Shown: positions 18,410 through 27,122, numbered from the stretch's first letter. The stretch: DNA of 64,000 bases from Oscillatoriales cyanobacterium (GCA_011390955.1 JAABRM010000014.1:62001-126000), one strand, 5' to 3'. The notes: a model not told the origin generated them from the letters alone. Made by a program: numbers and translations.

Positions 18410-18847
18410 ATGAAATTTTTTACTAAAATCATCGAAATTGAAACCGATGCCGACATTAGCATTTATAATATCACCCCAAAAGTTCAAGCATATCTCACAG
18501 AAACGGGGGTTAAAAATGGTCAAGCCTTAGTCTTTTCCCGACATACGACCACCGCTTTAGCTATTAATGAGGATGAGGTGCGATTATTGGAAGATATTAA
18601 AGTGCATCTGGAAAAACTTGCCCCCAAAAATGCCAAATATCTCCATAACGATTTGCATTTGCGGGATGTGCCTCCGGATGAACCGATTAATGCTCATTCT
18701 CATTTAATGGCTATGATGCTGAATACCAGTGAGGTGATTCCTGTTGTCGAGGGAAAACTCGCACTGGGTACTTGGCAGTCGGTGTTATTTTTGGATTTAG
18801 ATGGGCCGAGAAAACGGACGGTTTTGCTGCAAATTTGCGGCGAGTAA
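18410..18847 (+). CDS. YjbQ / UPF0047 family protein
   Basis: A 145-residue protein matching the whole length of the YjbQ family, a small trimeric beta fold. Signature segments are SRHTTTALAINEDE, LHNDLHLRD, NAHSHLMAMML and GTWQSVLFLDLDGPRKR, with conserved His residues forming a likely active site. Family members have weak secondary thiamine-phosphate synthase activity, but their main role is unknown. A short purine-rich stretch (AGAGGTAAACCA) precedes the ATG. It stands alone. Confidence 0.9.
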   Translation: MKFFTKIIEIETDADISIYNITPKVQAYLTETGVKNGQALVFSRHTTTALAINEDEVRLLEDIKVHLEKLAPKNAKYLHNDLHLRDVPPDEPINAHSHLMAMMLNTSEVIPVVEGKLALGTWQSVLFLDLDGPRKRTVLLQICGE

Positions 18848-19196
18848 TTATGAAGTTTTGTTAAGAAGTATTGATGATTCTTGATTATTGCTAATTTGTG
18901 TAAACCAGGAAACACCAAAAGCTGAGTTTTAGAACGGTTTTTTTGAATGCCGGTGAGGATTTCAGGATTTTTGTCTGACTGTAAAGTTTCTTAATATCTT
19001 GTTTACAAATTGGCAAATTTGCCAACCGTAGGGTAGTCTATTTTTTACTGATAATTCGGTTAAATGGTATAATTACTCACCGTGTTAGATCCAGGACTGT
19101 GCTACTTCGCCATATCGGATCGAGATTGTCCCCAGTAAAGGGAATGAGCGCTGCCCGGATCTGAACTACCCAGGATAAAATAAGGAGAAAAGAATT
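18848..19196. other. Intergenic stretch without recognisable gene
   Basis: About 350 bases. A good ribosome binding site (AAGGAGAAAAG) ends it just before the ATG at 19197. I see no other feature that I can name. Confidence 0.6.
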
Positions 19197-19535
19197 ATGT
19201 CAGATTTTCACGATTTTCTGAAACGTCAATATGCTTATGTCGCGATCGGAGAATTCAAACCGGGTAAGTTTGAAGAAGCCAAAAATTTGTATGAGCAGGC
19301 TGTGGCCACCTATACTAAAGAAGGTTTTGATGGGGCTTATTTGTTACAAGAACCCGGAACCGATAAAGGAATTGCAATTATTTTTTGGGAAAGCGCGGCA
19401 GATATGGAAGCAAATAAAACCGCTGCCCATGAAGCACTTTTGGAAAAGATGGGTCATTTGTTTGTCAAGCCACCTGTCACCAATTTTAGTGAGGTGGTGA
19501 GCGAAATTGAGCCAAAAGCATTGTCAATGGTTTAG
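19197..19535 (+). CDS. Dimeric alpha/beta-barrel (ABM-like) small protein
   Basis: A 112-residue protein with the strand-helix-strand layout of the antibiotic-biosynthesis-monooxygenase-like ferredoxin fold: a first strand VAIGEFKPGKFEEA, a helix with VATYTKE, strands GAYLLQEPG and GIAIIFWES, and a final helix and strand. Such small dimers degrade or detoxify compounds in some families, but no catalytic residue can be pointed to here. A strong ribosome binding site precedes the ATG and a strong terminator follows, so it is a single-gene unit. Confidence 0.7.
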   Translation: MSDFHDFLKRQYAYVAIGEFKPGKFEEAKNLYEQAVATYTKEGFDGAYLLQEPGTDKGIAIIFWESAADMEANKTAAHEALLEKMGHLFVKPPVTNFSEVVSEIEPKALSMV

Positions 19536-19611
19536 GCGGGTTGATTTTAATTTCGTGAGTTGGGATGCCGAATTCTTTCTAATATGAATATTGTCGGTTT
19601 AACTCAACGTA

Positions 19612-19653
19612 AGAACGAGGAGAAAATTGTTTTCTGCCTCGTTCTATTTTTTT
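19612..19653 (+). terminator. Rho-independent terminator after the ABM-like gene
   Basis: A 15-bp nearly perfect stem (AGAACGAGG then AGAAAA, loop TTG, complement ending CCTCGTTCT at 19645) is followed by ATTTTTTT. It lies 77 bases after the stop at 19535. Confidence 0.88.
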
Positions 19654-19798
19654 GTCCCAAATAGGAATTAAGGCTGAATTACAGAGGCGCGATCGCTTTT
19701 CAGGTTGTTTCTGGAAAAAATCTATGATGATGTCAGATCAGCAAATATCCGCTAATAAAACAAGATTATATGTAATATACGCCTGCTGATTTCCCTGA

Positions 19799-20635
19799 TT
19801 AAAGGCTAACATCTGCGGATTTTGATTTCTGGTTTTTCCAGAGCCATTTGCTACTTAAAGTCAGTAAATATGCTACTCCAGAGACTAGAATAATGGTAGC
19901 CCCAGAGGTGAGATTTAAAAAGTAGGATAACCCTAGTCCTGTGGTAGTAAATACTATGCCTAAAAAACTGGCCATTGCCATCATTTTTTTCAGGTCTTTG
20001 ACGAATTCTCCACTGATGGCAGCGGGCATGGTTAATAAGGCAATCACCATGATTAATCCCACCACTCGCATCATCATTACTACGGTGAGCGCGATCGCAC
20101 ACATTAACAGCAGATAAATCGCATCTACGGGCACATTCCGCACCGTGGCAAAGGTTTCATCAAAGGAAATCGCCAGTAATTCTTTATAAAATAAAAATAC
20201 CAGCAAACCAATGATTAAGTCAATGGCCAACATAATGATTAAATCACTGCGAGGCACTGTGAGAATACTGCCAAATAAGTAACTCATTAAATCCGCTTTA
20301 TAGCCTTCAGTGAGATCGACTAAAATAATCCCTAAAGCCATGCCTAATGACCACATTACCCCGATAATTGTATCGGATCTTTGGGTGGTTTTTCGCTGCA
20401 CCGTGCCCATACCCAAAGCAGCAATCAGACTAAAAGCGATCGCGCCGATAACTGGATTAAATTTAAAAAAATAACCTAAGCCAATTCCTCCATAGGCAGC
20501 ATGGGCAATTCCTCCACTAATAAATACAATGCGATTTACTACTACAAAGGTGCCAATAATCCCACAGGCAATGCTAACTAAAATACCGGCAGCGATCGCA
20601 TTTCGCATAAACTCAAACTGTAAGGCTGAAATCAT
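19799..20635 (-). CDS. Metal ABC transporter permease (ZnuB/MntB type)
   Basis: A 278-residue integral membrane protein of the ABC-3 permease family, with about eight hydrophobic segments and the family signature region FVVNRIVFISGGIAHAAYGG near residues 30-50. It would form the channel for zinc or manganese import. The usual operon also has an ATPase (ZnuC/MntA) and a binding protein, but neither lies beside it: upstream is a repeat tract and a DNA methylase. The metal cannot be told from the permease. Confidence 0.88.
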   Translation of the reverse strand: MISALQFEFMRNAIAAGILVSIACGIIGTFVVVNRIVFISGGIAHAAYGGIGLGYFFKFNPVIGAIAFSLIAALGMGTVQRKTTQRSDTIIGVMWSLGMALGIILVDLTEGYKADLMSYLFGSILTVPRSDLIIMLAIDLIIGLLVFLFYKELLAISFDETFATVRNVPVDAIYLLLMCAIALTVVMMMRVVGLIMVIALLTMPAAISGEFVKDLKKMMAMASFLGIVFTTTGLGLSYFLNLTSGATIILVSGVAYLLTLSSKWLWKNQKSKSADVSL

Positions 20636-20637
20636 AA

Positions 20638-20793
20638 TTGTTGGTTGTTGGTTGTTGTTTGTTGTTGGTTGTTTGTTGTTGGTTGTTTGTTGTTGGTTGT
20701 TTGTTGTTGGTTGGGGTGTAATTGATAATTGATAATTGATAATTGATAATTGATAATTGATAATTGATAATTGATAATTGATAATTGATAATT
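20638..20793. repeat. TTGTTGGT tract followed by AATTGAT heptamer array
   Basis: From 20638 to 20713 runs of TTGTTGGTTGTTTG follow one another. From about 20720 to 20793 the heptamer AATTGAT repeats some ten times almost perfectly. The same heptamer, inverted, forms an array at 57255-57317. The block lies immediately upstream of the metal permease start. Confidence 0.92.
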
Positions 20794-20814
20794 AACAATT
20801 GATAATTTTATTTA

Positions 20815-21085
20815 ATCATCAATTGTTAATTTGATTTAATTGTCAATTATCAATTGTTAATTTGATTTAATTGTCAATTGTCAATTATCAATTGTTAATT
20901 TGATTTAATTGTCAATTGTCAATTATCAATTGTCAATTGTTTTCCTCTGCTCCCCTGCCGATGGTGGGCAGATGGTGTGTTTCCTGTTTGTTGGTTATTG
21001 TTTGTTGGTTATTCGTTATTTGTTCTTCGTTTTCAGCCAAACAACCACCAACAACCAACCAACAATCAACAACCAACAACAAATA
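20815..21085. repeat. Imperfect TCAATTGTTAATTTGATTTAA repeats and CAACCAACAA tract
   Basis: A unit of about 31-38 bases built from TTGTCAATTATCAATTG and TTAATTTGATTTAA recurs three to four times up to 20940. A second TTGGTTATT/AACAACCAAC block follows from 20990 to the stop of the methylase gene. These fill the 450-base spacer; no gene is seen. Confidence 0.85.
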
Positions 21086-21919
21086 TTAATATGAAGTAAT
21101 CAAAACTTCTGAGATTTTACCGCGTTTTTTCCCATGAGAATTAATCGCCCTAGATGCGGATATTTTATGAATATTGAATTCAGCATAAATTTCTCTAATA
21201 AACTCACAGTCAGAATTTGATAGCATTACTTTTACCCCGGTTTCTGCTAACTGTTTAAAAGTATCTCGCAGTTGAATTTGTTCTGGTTCATTGAAGGCAT
21301 AACGACTATAAGCGGTGAAATTGCTGGTGGTGCTGATGGGATGATAAGGTGGGTCAAAATAAACAAAATCATCGGCGATCGCTCTTTCCATAACCGCCGT
21401 AAATGGGGCAACTTCCAGGGTAGTATTCTGCAATAGTTCCGATACGGCTATTAATCCTTCGCGATCGCAGATTTTCGGATTTTTATAGCGACCCATTGGC
21501 ACATTAAACTTTCCGTGAGAATTCACCCGATATAACCCATTAAAGCAAGTTTTATTCAGATAAATAAATCGAGCAGCGCGTTTCAAATTATCCCTCGGCT
21601 GAGATTCGCGGATTTTATAATAATAATCATGGGAGCATTTTTCATGCTTTTCCTGATGGTTTGACAACAGAGAAATTAACTCCTCTACATTATCCCGGAC
21701 ACAACAATAAGTATTAATCAATTCTTCATTAATATCCGTTAAAACCGCTGAATTCGGTAATAAATGAAAAAACATCGCTCCTCCACCCAAAAAAGGCTCA
21801 TAATAGGTGCCAAAAGTTTGGGGGATGTAGCGCTCATATTGGGGAATCAACTGTCTTTTACCCCCAGCCCATTTGAGAAAAGGACGGGCAGAAATGCGAT
21901 CGGACGTGCGAGTAACCAT
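21086..21919 (-). CDS. D12-class N6-adenine DNA methyltransferase (Dam-like)
   Basis: A 277-residue methyltransferase with all Dam-family motifs: FLKWAGGKRQLI (motif X), EPFLGGGAMFF (motif I, SAM) near residue 42, and FVYFDPPYHPIS (motif IV DPPY) near 185. Enzymes of this class usually methylate adenine in GATC. GATC lies in the core of the HIP1 octamer that fills this genome, so the enzyme may mark HIP1 sites. No restriction partner adjoins, which fits a solitary methylase. Confidence 0.92.
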   Translation of the reverse strand: MVTRTSDRISARPFLKWAGGKRQLIPQYERYIPQTFGTYYEPFLGGGAMFFHLLPNSAVLTDINEELINTYCCVRDNVEELISLLSNHQEKHEKCSHDYYYKIRESQPRDNLKRAARFIYLNKTCFNGLYRVNSHGKFNVPMGRYKNPKICDREGLIAVSELLQNTTLEVAPFTAVMERAIADDFVYFDPPYHPISTTSNFTAYSRYAFNEPEQIQLRDTFKQLAETGVKVMLSNSDCEFIREIYAEFNIHKISASRAINSHGKKRGKISEVLITSY

Positions 21920-22013
21920 GTATCCTAAGAAAAAGTAATTCAGGCATTGTGAATCATCAGAATAGCACGATCGCTTCCTTATGGTGAAAAAAACAAATCA
22001 AACTCTCAAAACA

Positions 22014-22589
22014 TTACTCGGTTTCCCAAACAATCCCCTCATATAAAAGCTCAATGGGCAAGTCTAATTCCCAACAGGAGAAAGTCATCACATCTCCAGG
22101 GAGATAATGATAATAAAGCCACATTCTCCCTTCCCCGCGAGAGTACCGCTCAACGGAGACTTTTTCCGAATCAATTAAAAGATAATCTTGTAAACTGGGA
22201 ATTGTCAAGTAATTGGTGAATTTTTCTCCCCGATCTCTGCCGCTGGTACTTTCAGAAAGCACCTCCGCAATCAGTTTAGGGTATTGAATAAATTTACGGG
22301 CACTTTGGTCTTGGGGCGCACAAATAACCACCACATCAGGATAATAATAACGGCCTTGAGTATCGACTTGTACTTTCACGTCGGACACATTTGCCCGACA
22401 ACCCCGCGATCGCATATGAGGGCGCAACGCACTATATAAATTTAAGGCAATATCATTATGAGGAATTGTCCCTCCAGTCATCGCCAAGACTTCGCCATTA
22501 ACATATTCATAGCGCTGGTCTTGTTGGGTTTCCCACTGGAAATATTCCTCGACGGTCATTTTTGCCGGTTGTTGGGAAATGGCGATCAT
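22014..22589 (-). CDS. Uma2 family putative endonuclease (DUF820)
   Basis: A 191-residue protein of the Uma2/DUF820 family, very abundant in cyanobacteria, with a PD-(D/E)XK-like core: MTVEEYFQWE start, YPDVVVIC, KLIAEVLSEST, GEKFTNYLTIPSLQDYLLID. The fold is that of a restriction-endonuclease-like nuclease, but the biological role is unknown and many are thought to be linked to mobile DNA. Its first codons and promoter are copied as an 87-bp fragment at 25816-25902. It is a single gene. Confidence 0.85.
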   Translation of the reverse strand: MIAISQQPAKMTVEEYFQWETQQDQRYEYVNGEVLAMTGGTIPHNDIALNLYSALRPHMRSRGCRANVSDVKVQVDTQGRYYYPDVVVICAPQDQSARKFIQYPKLIAEVLSESTSGRDRGEKFTNYLTIPSLQDYLLIDSEKVSVERYSRGEGRMWLYYHYLPGDVMTFSCWELDLPIELLYEGIVWETE

Positions 22590-22650
22590 AATTCACTTAT
22601 TTCTCATCGTAAGTTCACTTTAATTATAGCTTTTCTCTGCTGTATTCTAT

Positions 22651-22814
22651 GTCATTCCCGCGAATGCGGGAATCCAAAATTCTATGTCATTCCCGCGAAT
22701 GCGGGAATCCAAAATTATTCGGGTGGGCAAAAAAATTTACCTACCCTACCATATATGATGCTAGACTTTTGCCCACCCTGCAATACTATGTCATTCCCGC
22801 GAAGGCGGGAATCC
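22651..22814. repeat. REP-like hairpins (GTCATTCCCGCGAATGCGGG family)
   Basis: Three 25-bp copies at 22651-22675, 22686-22710 and 22790-22814, each with the inverted core ATTCCCGC / GCGGGAAT. A fourth copy is at 35567-35591. They resemble the REP sequences mobilised by REP-associated tyrosine transposases, though no such transposase is in the window. Confidence 0.9.
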
Positions 22815-22981
22815 AAAATTATTCGGGTGGGCAAAAAAAATTACCTACCCTAACATATATGATGCTAGACTTTTGCCCACCCTACAATACAAATAATTAG
22901 AATCTAAAATTATTCGGGTGGGCAAAAAAATTTACCTACCCTACCATATATGATGCTAGACTTTTGCCCACCCTACAATAC
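22714..22981. repeat. Three direct copies of a 73-bp repeat
   Basis: A unit starting ATTATTCGGGTGGGCAAAA and ending CCCACCCTACAATAC occurs at 22714-22786, 22818-22890 and 22909-22981. GGGTGGGCAAAA near its start and TTTTGCCCACCC near its end are inverted, so each unit is a hairpin element. The remaining spacer up to 23396 contains no feature I can support. Confidence 0.88.
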
Positions 22982-23396
22982 TACAATACTTGTCGGGGCG
23001 CCATCGGTGTGAGGGCGCCATGCTTGCGCTCCTACAACCACGATTTGTCCTTATAGAATTTATCCATAGAATTTGCTAACTTAATAGATTAATAGCATTT
23101 ATGTCACTTTTTATGAGAACATAGCTATGGATGGGTTTAGTCATTTGGATCCGGGAACTAACTGAAAAATCGAGTAAATCAACGCAAAATATAGGCTTTC
23201 ATCCAGTCAGACTTGCTAAAAGCCCGGTTTCTATGGTCTGTTTGCCAGTCAGCGGTAAGAATAGCCTCGATCCAATCGTTGAAATCTAGCTAAAAAATTT
23301 AGATTTGATTCCTGCTTGGTCAGGGTTCAGGGAAACAATGTTATACATCCAGATGCTTAACTAGAATTAACCGTCATACTTCTTCAGATATTAGTT

Positions 23397-25697
23397 ATGC
23401 TGAAACAAAATAGTTCTCCTCTAATGAGTGCTAAAGGCGATAGCGAAAGATTAGGCAACAGCAACACTTTATTAGAAACTTATCATATGTTTATTCCTTA
23501 TCAAACTGCTCGGTATGGGGGAAAGCAGATCGTTACTCTGCGATCGGGAGATGACTTATCGGTGAACATTCCCGCCAAAATCAAAGATGGCCAAGCGATG
23601 ACTATCAAGGGGCGTGGTTTAGAGGGTAAAGATATTACGCTTGTGTTGCATACCTTGTATGACAAAAGCATTGGAATCAAAGAAAAAATCTATCAAGAAA
23701 TTGAGAAAAATACCAAATTTATTCGCCCAGAATCAAGCCAAGAAAAATGTAAATTAGTCTATGAGCAAATTGAGGATGGTGAGTATGTTAGCGATCTGAG
23801 CGCTTTATATTTGTTGGATTATGCGATCGCTTCTTCTAAGCTGGACAGCAAGATTCAAGAACGCTATCAACTTGCTAGTACCAATTCGCGTTTAGTGGGG
23901 ATTCAGAAAACCATTGACTCTACCTTAGAAAACTTTACACTGAGTCCAGAAGAGAAGAAACTAATTCGAGCAACTTTTGCTTATGTGCGTGCGGATGAAC
24001 CTGTTCCTGACTTTAACGCTCTCACGGTTTTAGATGCAATTGTTGCTGGTTCAAACTTGCCATCAGAAATTAAGGGAACTTATCAGTTAGCCAGTGCTAC
24101 ATCAAGGGCTTTAACCGTCGATCTTATTTTAGTCAACGAGATTTCGCAAAGTCCAAAACTAACCGAAGAACAAAAAGCCAATTACCTGTCAATTTATCAG
24201 CAGGTACGCGACGGCAAGACGGTAGAAGATACAGAAACCTTAAAAGCCTTAAACTCATTGATCGCTCAAGCGGATATTCCAGATAATGCTAAAGCGGTTT
24301 ATGCGATCGCCAAGCAGAGTTTAGATAATCAAGAAGACTTCAAGCAAACAGTTCAGGTGCTTGTCCAGGAAGGTGAAAAGGTCAAAAACCAAGTGCAAAA
24401 CGCTGGAAAGATCGGAGGAGCGATCGTCCCGGTATCGGCAAATTTACTCAGTGCAGGTGGAGCGTCAGCAGGTACGGGTACTCTAATTAGCACATTATCT
24501 GGAGGGGCGGCGACCAATGCCACGTTAGCTGTTTTGGGTGGTGGTTCTGTGGCTGCCGGGGGTTTGGGAATGCTCGGTGGGTTAGCTGTAGCTACCGGAG
24601 GATCCGCCCTGATCGGAGCCGCCGGAATGCTGTCGATCGCATTAGTCTCAAAAATGGATGGTGAAGACCAAAAAAACCTGGGAATTGCGATCGGAACAGG
24701 AACAATTACTGGCGCTACAAGTGTTTTGGCCGCTTGGACTGCGGCGAGTGCTTTGGGAGTAGCCGGAACTTTATCCGGTGCTGCGGCAACTACTGCGACG
24801 ATCGCGGCTCTTGGTGGAATTACTGTTATTACTGGCGGTGCGGCAGCGGTGGCATCCGGTACAGCATTTTTAGTTTGGTCATTCCTCAAAAATGCCAAGA
24901 AACGGGATCAATCAGTGCTTTCCGAGGTAGAAACTCGAACCTACACCTATACGGAAGAAGAAATACCCGGTGATATCAAACAATTTCTGCAAAATCAGGT
25001 ACAGGGAAAATACAGCTTTACCAATGCTTTCTCTGCTCCTAATATTCCCTTGGATAAGCTCTCAAAGGCTTTAGAAAAATGGCTATCTATCAACAACGAT
25101 AAAGAAAAAGTTATTGCTTTGATAGATACCAGTGCTGGGTTTTATCAAGGAGGAATTGCGTTTGCTGATGACAGAATTATCTGGAACAATAACTCTATTA
25201 ATTACCAGGATTTAGCCACATTTGTCAAGACAGAAAAACAATTAGGTGTGCTGTTTGCTGACAAACAACAACAAGAAGAATTGTCTCAGTTGAGCCAGGT
25301 AATTGAGATTTTATCTGACGATAATTACAAAAGTAATTTACGCCAGATCCAAAAATTAGTCAAGATTACCGATGCTCAACCGAAGTTAGGCGATCTGGTT
25401 TCCGACCGAATCAACAAAGGTCAATTGTCTAAGCTAAAAGATGCTCTAGTTGTTTTAACTAACAATCAGTCAATTCAGAAATTCCCCCAATTAAAGAATG
25501 TCGTGGAACTATGGTCTAATAATCCTGATTTAGTCCGTTTTTTCCCGGAAAAATTAGTGTCACAGCTATCTGATGAGCAATTTAAGCAGGACTTATTCAA
25601 GATGGCAGATTTAGTCAAAATGTTAACCAATGAATCAGAGCAGGATAGTTTGACTAAATTACTCCGAGAACTGGGTCAACAATATTCCCCAGATTAA
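23397..25697 (+). CDS. DnaJ-C-like / helical repeat / glycine-zipper membrane protein, unknown function
   Basis: A 766-residue protein of unusual architecture. Residues about 25-90 resemble a DnaJ C-terminal beta domain (MFIPYQTARYGGKQIVTLRSG then VNIPAKIKDGQAMTIKGRG). Three helical repeats of about 65 residues follow near 100, 185 and 258, each with a central ...LDxAIAxSxLxSxIxxxYQLAS-like line. Residues about 345-500 are very rich in Gly, Ala and hydrophobics, like glycine-zipper membrane hairpins. Near 565 a segment KVIALIDTSAGFYQGGIAF recalls bacterial PH-like domains. The tail is helical. There is no signal peptide. Function is unknown; membrane insertion or pore formation is an inference. 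Confidence 0.8.
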   Translation: MLKQNSSPLMSAKGDSERLGNSNTLLETYHMFIPYQTARYGGKQIVTLRSGDDLSVNIPAKIKDGQAMTIKGRGLEGKDITLVLHTLYDKSIGIKEKIYQEIEKNTKFIRPESSQEKCKLVYEQIEDGEYVSDLSALYLLDYAIASSKLDSKIQERYQLASTNSRLVGIQKTIDSTLENFTLSPEEKKLIRATFAYVRADEPVPDFNALTVLDAIVAGSNLPSEIKGTYQLASATSRALTVDLILVNEISQSPKLTEEQKANYLSIYQQVRDGKTVEDTETLKALNSLIAQADIPDNAKAVYAIAKQSLDNQEDFKQTVQVLVQEGEKVKNQVQNAGKIGGAIVPVSANLLSAGGASAGTGTLISTLSGGAATNATLAVLGGGSVAAGGLGMLGGLAVATGGSALIGAAGMLSIALVSKMDGEDQKNLGIAIGTGTITGATSVLAAWTAASALGVAGTLSGAAATTATIAALGGITVITGGAAAVASGTAFLVWSFLKNAKKRDQSVLSEVETRTYTYTEEEIPGDIKQFLQNQVQGKYSFTNAFSAPNIPLDKLSKALEKWLSINNDKEKVIALIDTSAGFYQGGIAFADDRIIWNNNSINYQDLATFVKTEKQLGVLFADKQQQEELSQLSQVIEILSDDNYKSNLRQIQKLVKITDAQPKLGDLVSDRINKGQLSKLKDALVVLTNNQSIQKFPQLKNVVELWSNNPDLVRFFPEKLVSQLSDEQFKQDLFKMADLVKMLTNESEQDSLTKLLRELGQQYSPD

Positions 25698-25815
25698 GCA
25701 TCCATTAATTTCCATATTTAACAACAGAGGACACACAGGGAAATCTCTCTTTGTGTCCGGCAGAGTTCTGTGGTAAATTTTCTCGGTGACATTTCTCATC
25801 GTTTCCCGGTTCATC

Positions 25816-25902
25816 ATTCCTCGACGGTCATTTTTGCCGGTTGTGGGGAAATGGCGATCATAATTCACTTATTTCTCATAATAACTTCACTTTAATTATA
25901 GC
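25816..25902 (-). pseudogene. Copied 5' fragment of the Uma2 gene
   Basis: These 87 bases match 22544-22630 almost exactly and cover the first codons, start and upstream region of the Uma2 gene, with a one-base deletion (GTTGTTGGG to GTTGTGGGG). Beside it, 25776-25815 carries a copy of another dispersed repeat (TAAATTTTCTCGGTGACATT). The rest of 25698-26056 is AT-rich without a gene. Confidence 0.85.
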
Positions 25903-26056
25903 AATATACTGATTCACGGTCATATCATATAAAAATAGTTGATTTTTTCTACTCAAAAATCACAGATTAATGGTCAAATATATAGTAAATTTAAATCTCA
26001 AAAATATCGCATCTGGGCAGTTTATTATCAGCCAGAATAAGCCACAATATTTAGTT

Positions 26057-26833
26057 TTATTCTCCTCGCAAAAACCCTAAAAAATCGGCTACCACTGTTT
26101 CCGGTTGTTCATTACATAAACGGGCTGGGTAATGTCTCACTTTCTCAAACCCTTGACATTGAATCAAATTGACGATTTCCGCTTCATCCAGAGGATTGGG
26201 AATTTCCGGATCGTCAATTAAAAGAATGCCAGACTTACCTAGATCAAATATCAAAAAATCAAAAATGATGGTTTTTCTCCCTGCTGATGTGGTCAAGCGT
26301 AGGGGATAATTCGGGGAAAAGACAATTTTCTCCTTTTCCAGAGTTTCGGCGATTTTGACGGCGGCTTTTGACCCCATATGCAGCCCATTCCATTCATGGA
26401 TATTAGAAGAAATTTCGCGATTATTCGCTTTGTCGTTTATCTGTAAATCTGTTTGACATAAGTTAGAATTATGCAAATTTCCCACAACTGCATTACTTAC
26501 CTTAGATCCACTCAAATTAACTTCACTTACTTGAGGGCGATGTAAAATTACATGATGGTGCTTTAAATATCGTTTAATCACTGCCTGAAGATTCTCTTTT
26601 TTTACCTTTTCCCCAAATTTTTTAGAAAGCTTTTTCCACAGTTTAAACCCCACCGCTTTTAGGTAAGCTTCATCATAGTCGGTGACTTTTGCCATTTCCT
26701 GATAAGACTTGCCTTCCCAAGATTGACGAAACACGATTTCTTGCACTTCATTGAAGCGATCGTAGTCCATGACAAATTCAGCGATCGCCAATGCATCATC
26801 AGCGGTTAATGGTGACAGTCCTTCAAAAGTCAT
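26057..26833 (-). CDS. vWA-MoxR-associated-type HTH protein with uncharacterised C-terminal domain
   Basis: A 258-residue protein. The first 90 residues (LTADDALAIAEFVMD, QSWEGKSYQEMAKVTDYDEAYLKAVG, LWKKLSKKFGEKV) match the N-terminal HTH domain found in VMAP and NACHT/WD40 proteins of cyanobacterial conflict systems. The C-terminal 110 residues (SPNYPLRLTT, TIIFDFLIFDLGKSGILLIDD, VRHYPARLC) form an alpha/beta domain that is reminiscent of a PD-(D/E)XK-type nuclease but has no certain active site. A low-complexity linker joins them. It probably senses something and acts as an effector; that is inference. Confidence 0.7.
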   Translation of the reverse strand: MTFEGLSPLTADDALAIAEFVMDYDRFNEVQEIVFRQSWEGKSYQEMAKVTDYDEAYLKAVGFKLWKKLSKKFGEKVKKENLQAVIKRYLKHHHVILHRPQVSEVNLSGSKVSNAVVGNLHNSNLCQTDLQINDKANNREISSNIHEWNGLHMGSKAAVKIAETLEKEKIVFSPNYPLRLTTSAGRKTIIFDFLIFDLGKSGILLIDDPEIPNPLDEAEIVNLIQCQGFEKVRHYPARLCNEQPETVVADFLGFLRGE

Positions 26834-26880
26834 TTACATTCTGCGGGGAATTTCTCAAAGTTTTTACGGATAGGGGCAAC

Positions 26881-26940
26881 CGGGGCAACCACAAATAATC
26901 GGGGCAACCACAAATAATCGGGGCAACCACGGGGGGATTG
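26881..26940. repeat. Three 19-bp CGGGGCAACCACAAATAAT units
   Basis: Exact tandem copies at 26881-26899 and 26900-26918, and a third partial one, lie just upstream of the HTH gene's start. Confidence 0.9.
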
Positions 26941-26971
26941 CCCCTACAAAAATCGTACATTATAACGATGT

Positions 26972-27007
26972 TTATGTAGGGGTGATTCGCGAATCACCCC
27001 TACATAA
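26972..27007. repeat. Perfect 36-bp palindrome
   Basis: The sequence around the centre TTCGCGAA (between 26989 and 26990) is self-complementary over 36 bases, with GTAGGGG / CCCCTAC arms. A related perfect 30-bp palindrome is at 45112-45141, differing at one position per arm. There is no loop at all, which is unusual for a terminator. Confidence 0.95.
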
Positions 27008-27042
27008 TTCAAGGTTGGATACAAGAATTTGGATCGGTCTGA

Positions 27043-27122
27043 TTCTAAGCCCCCCTTTTTAAAGGCGGTTTGGGGGATCCACTTCTAAGCCCCATTTTTT
27101 AAGGGCGGTTTGGGGGATCCAC
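27043..27122. repeat. Two 40-bp direct repeats
   Basis: Adjacent copies of a unit beginning TTCTAAGCCCC and ending GGTTTGGGGGATCCAC. The unit contains a C-run / G-run inverted pair related to the palindromes at 34732 and 40511. The rest of 27123-27546 is AT-rich, with a TCACTTTTAT-rich run near 27165-27240, and no gene is supported. Confidence 0.85.

Noticed and set aside
22458-22900. Overlapping frames with SFPRMRESKI / VIPANAGIQ
   Set aside because: These are the well-known spurious translations of REP-like repeats.
24353-24898. 181-codon frame on the minus strand
   Set aside because: Pro/Ala-rich shadow of the Gly/Ala-rich region of the gene at 23397-25697.
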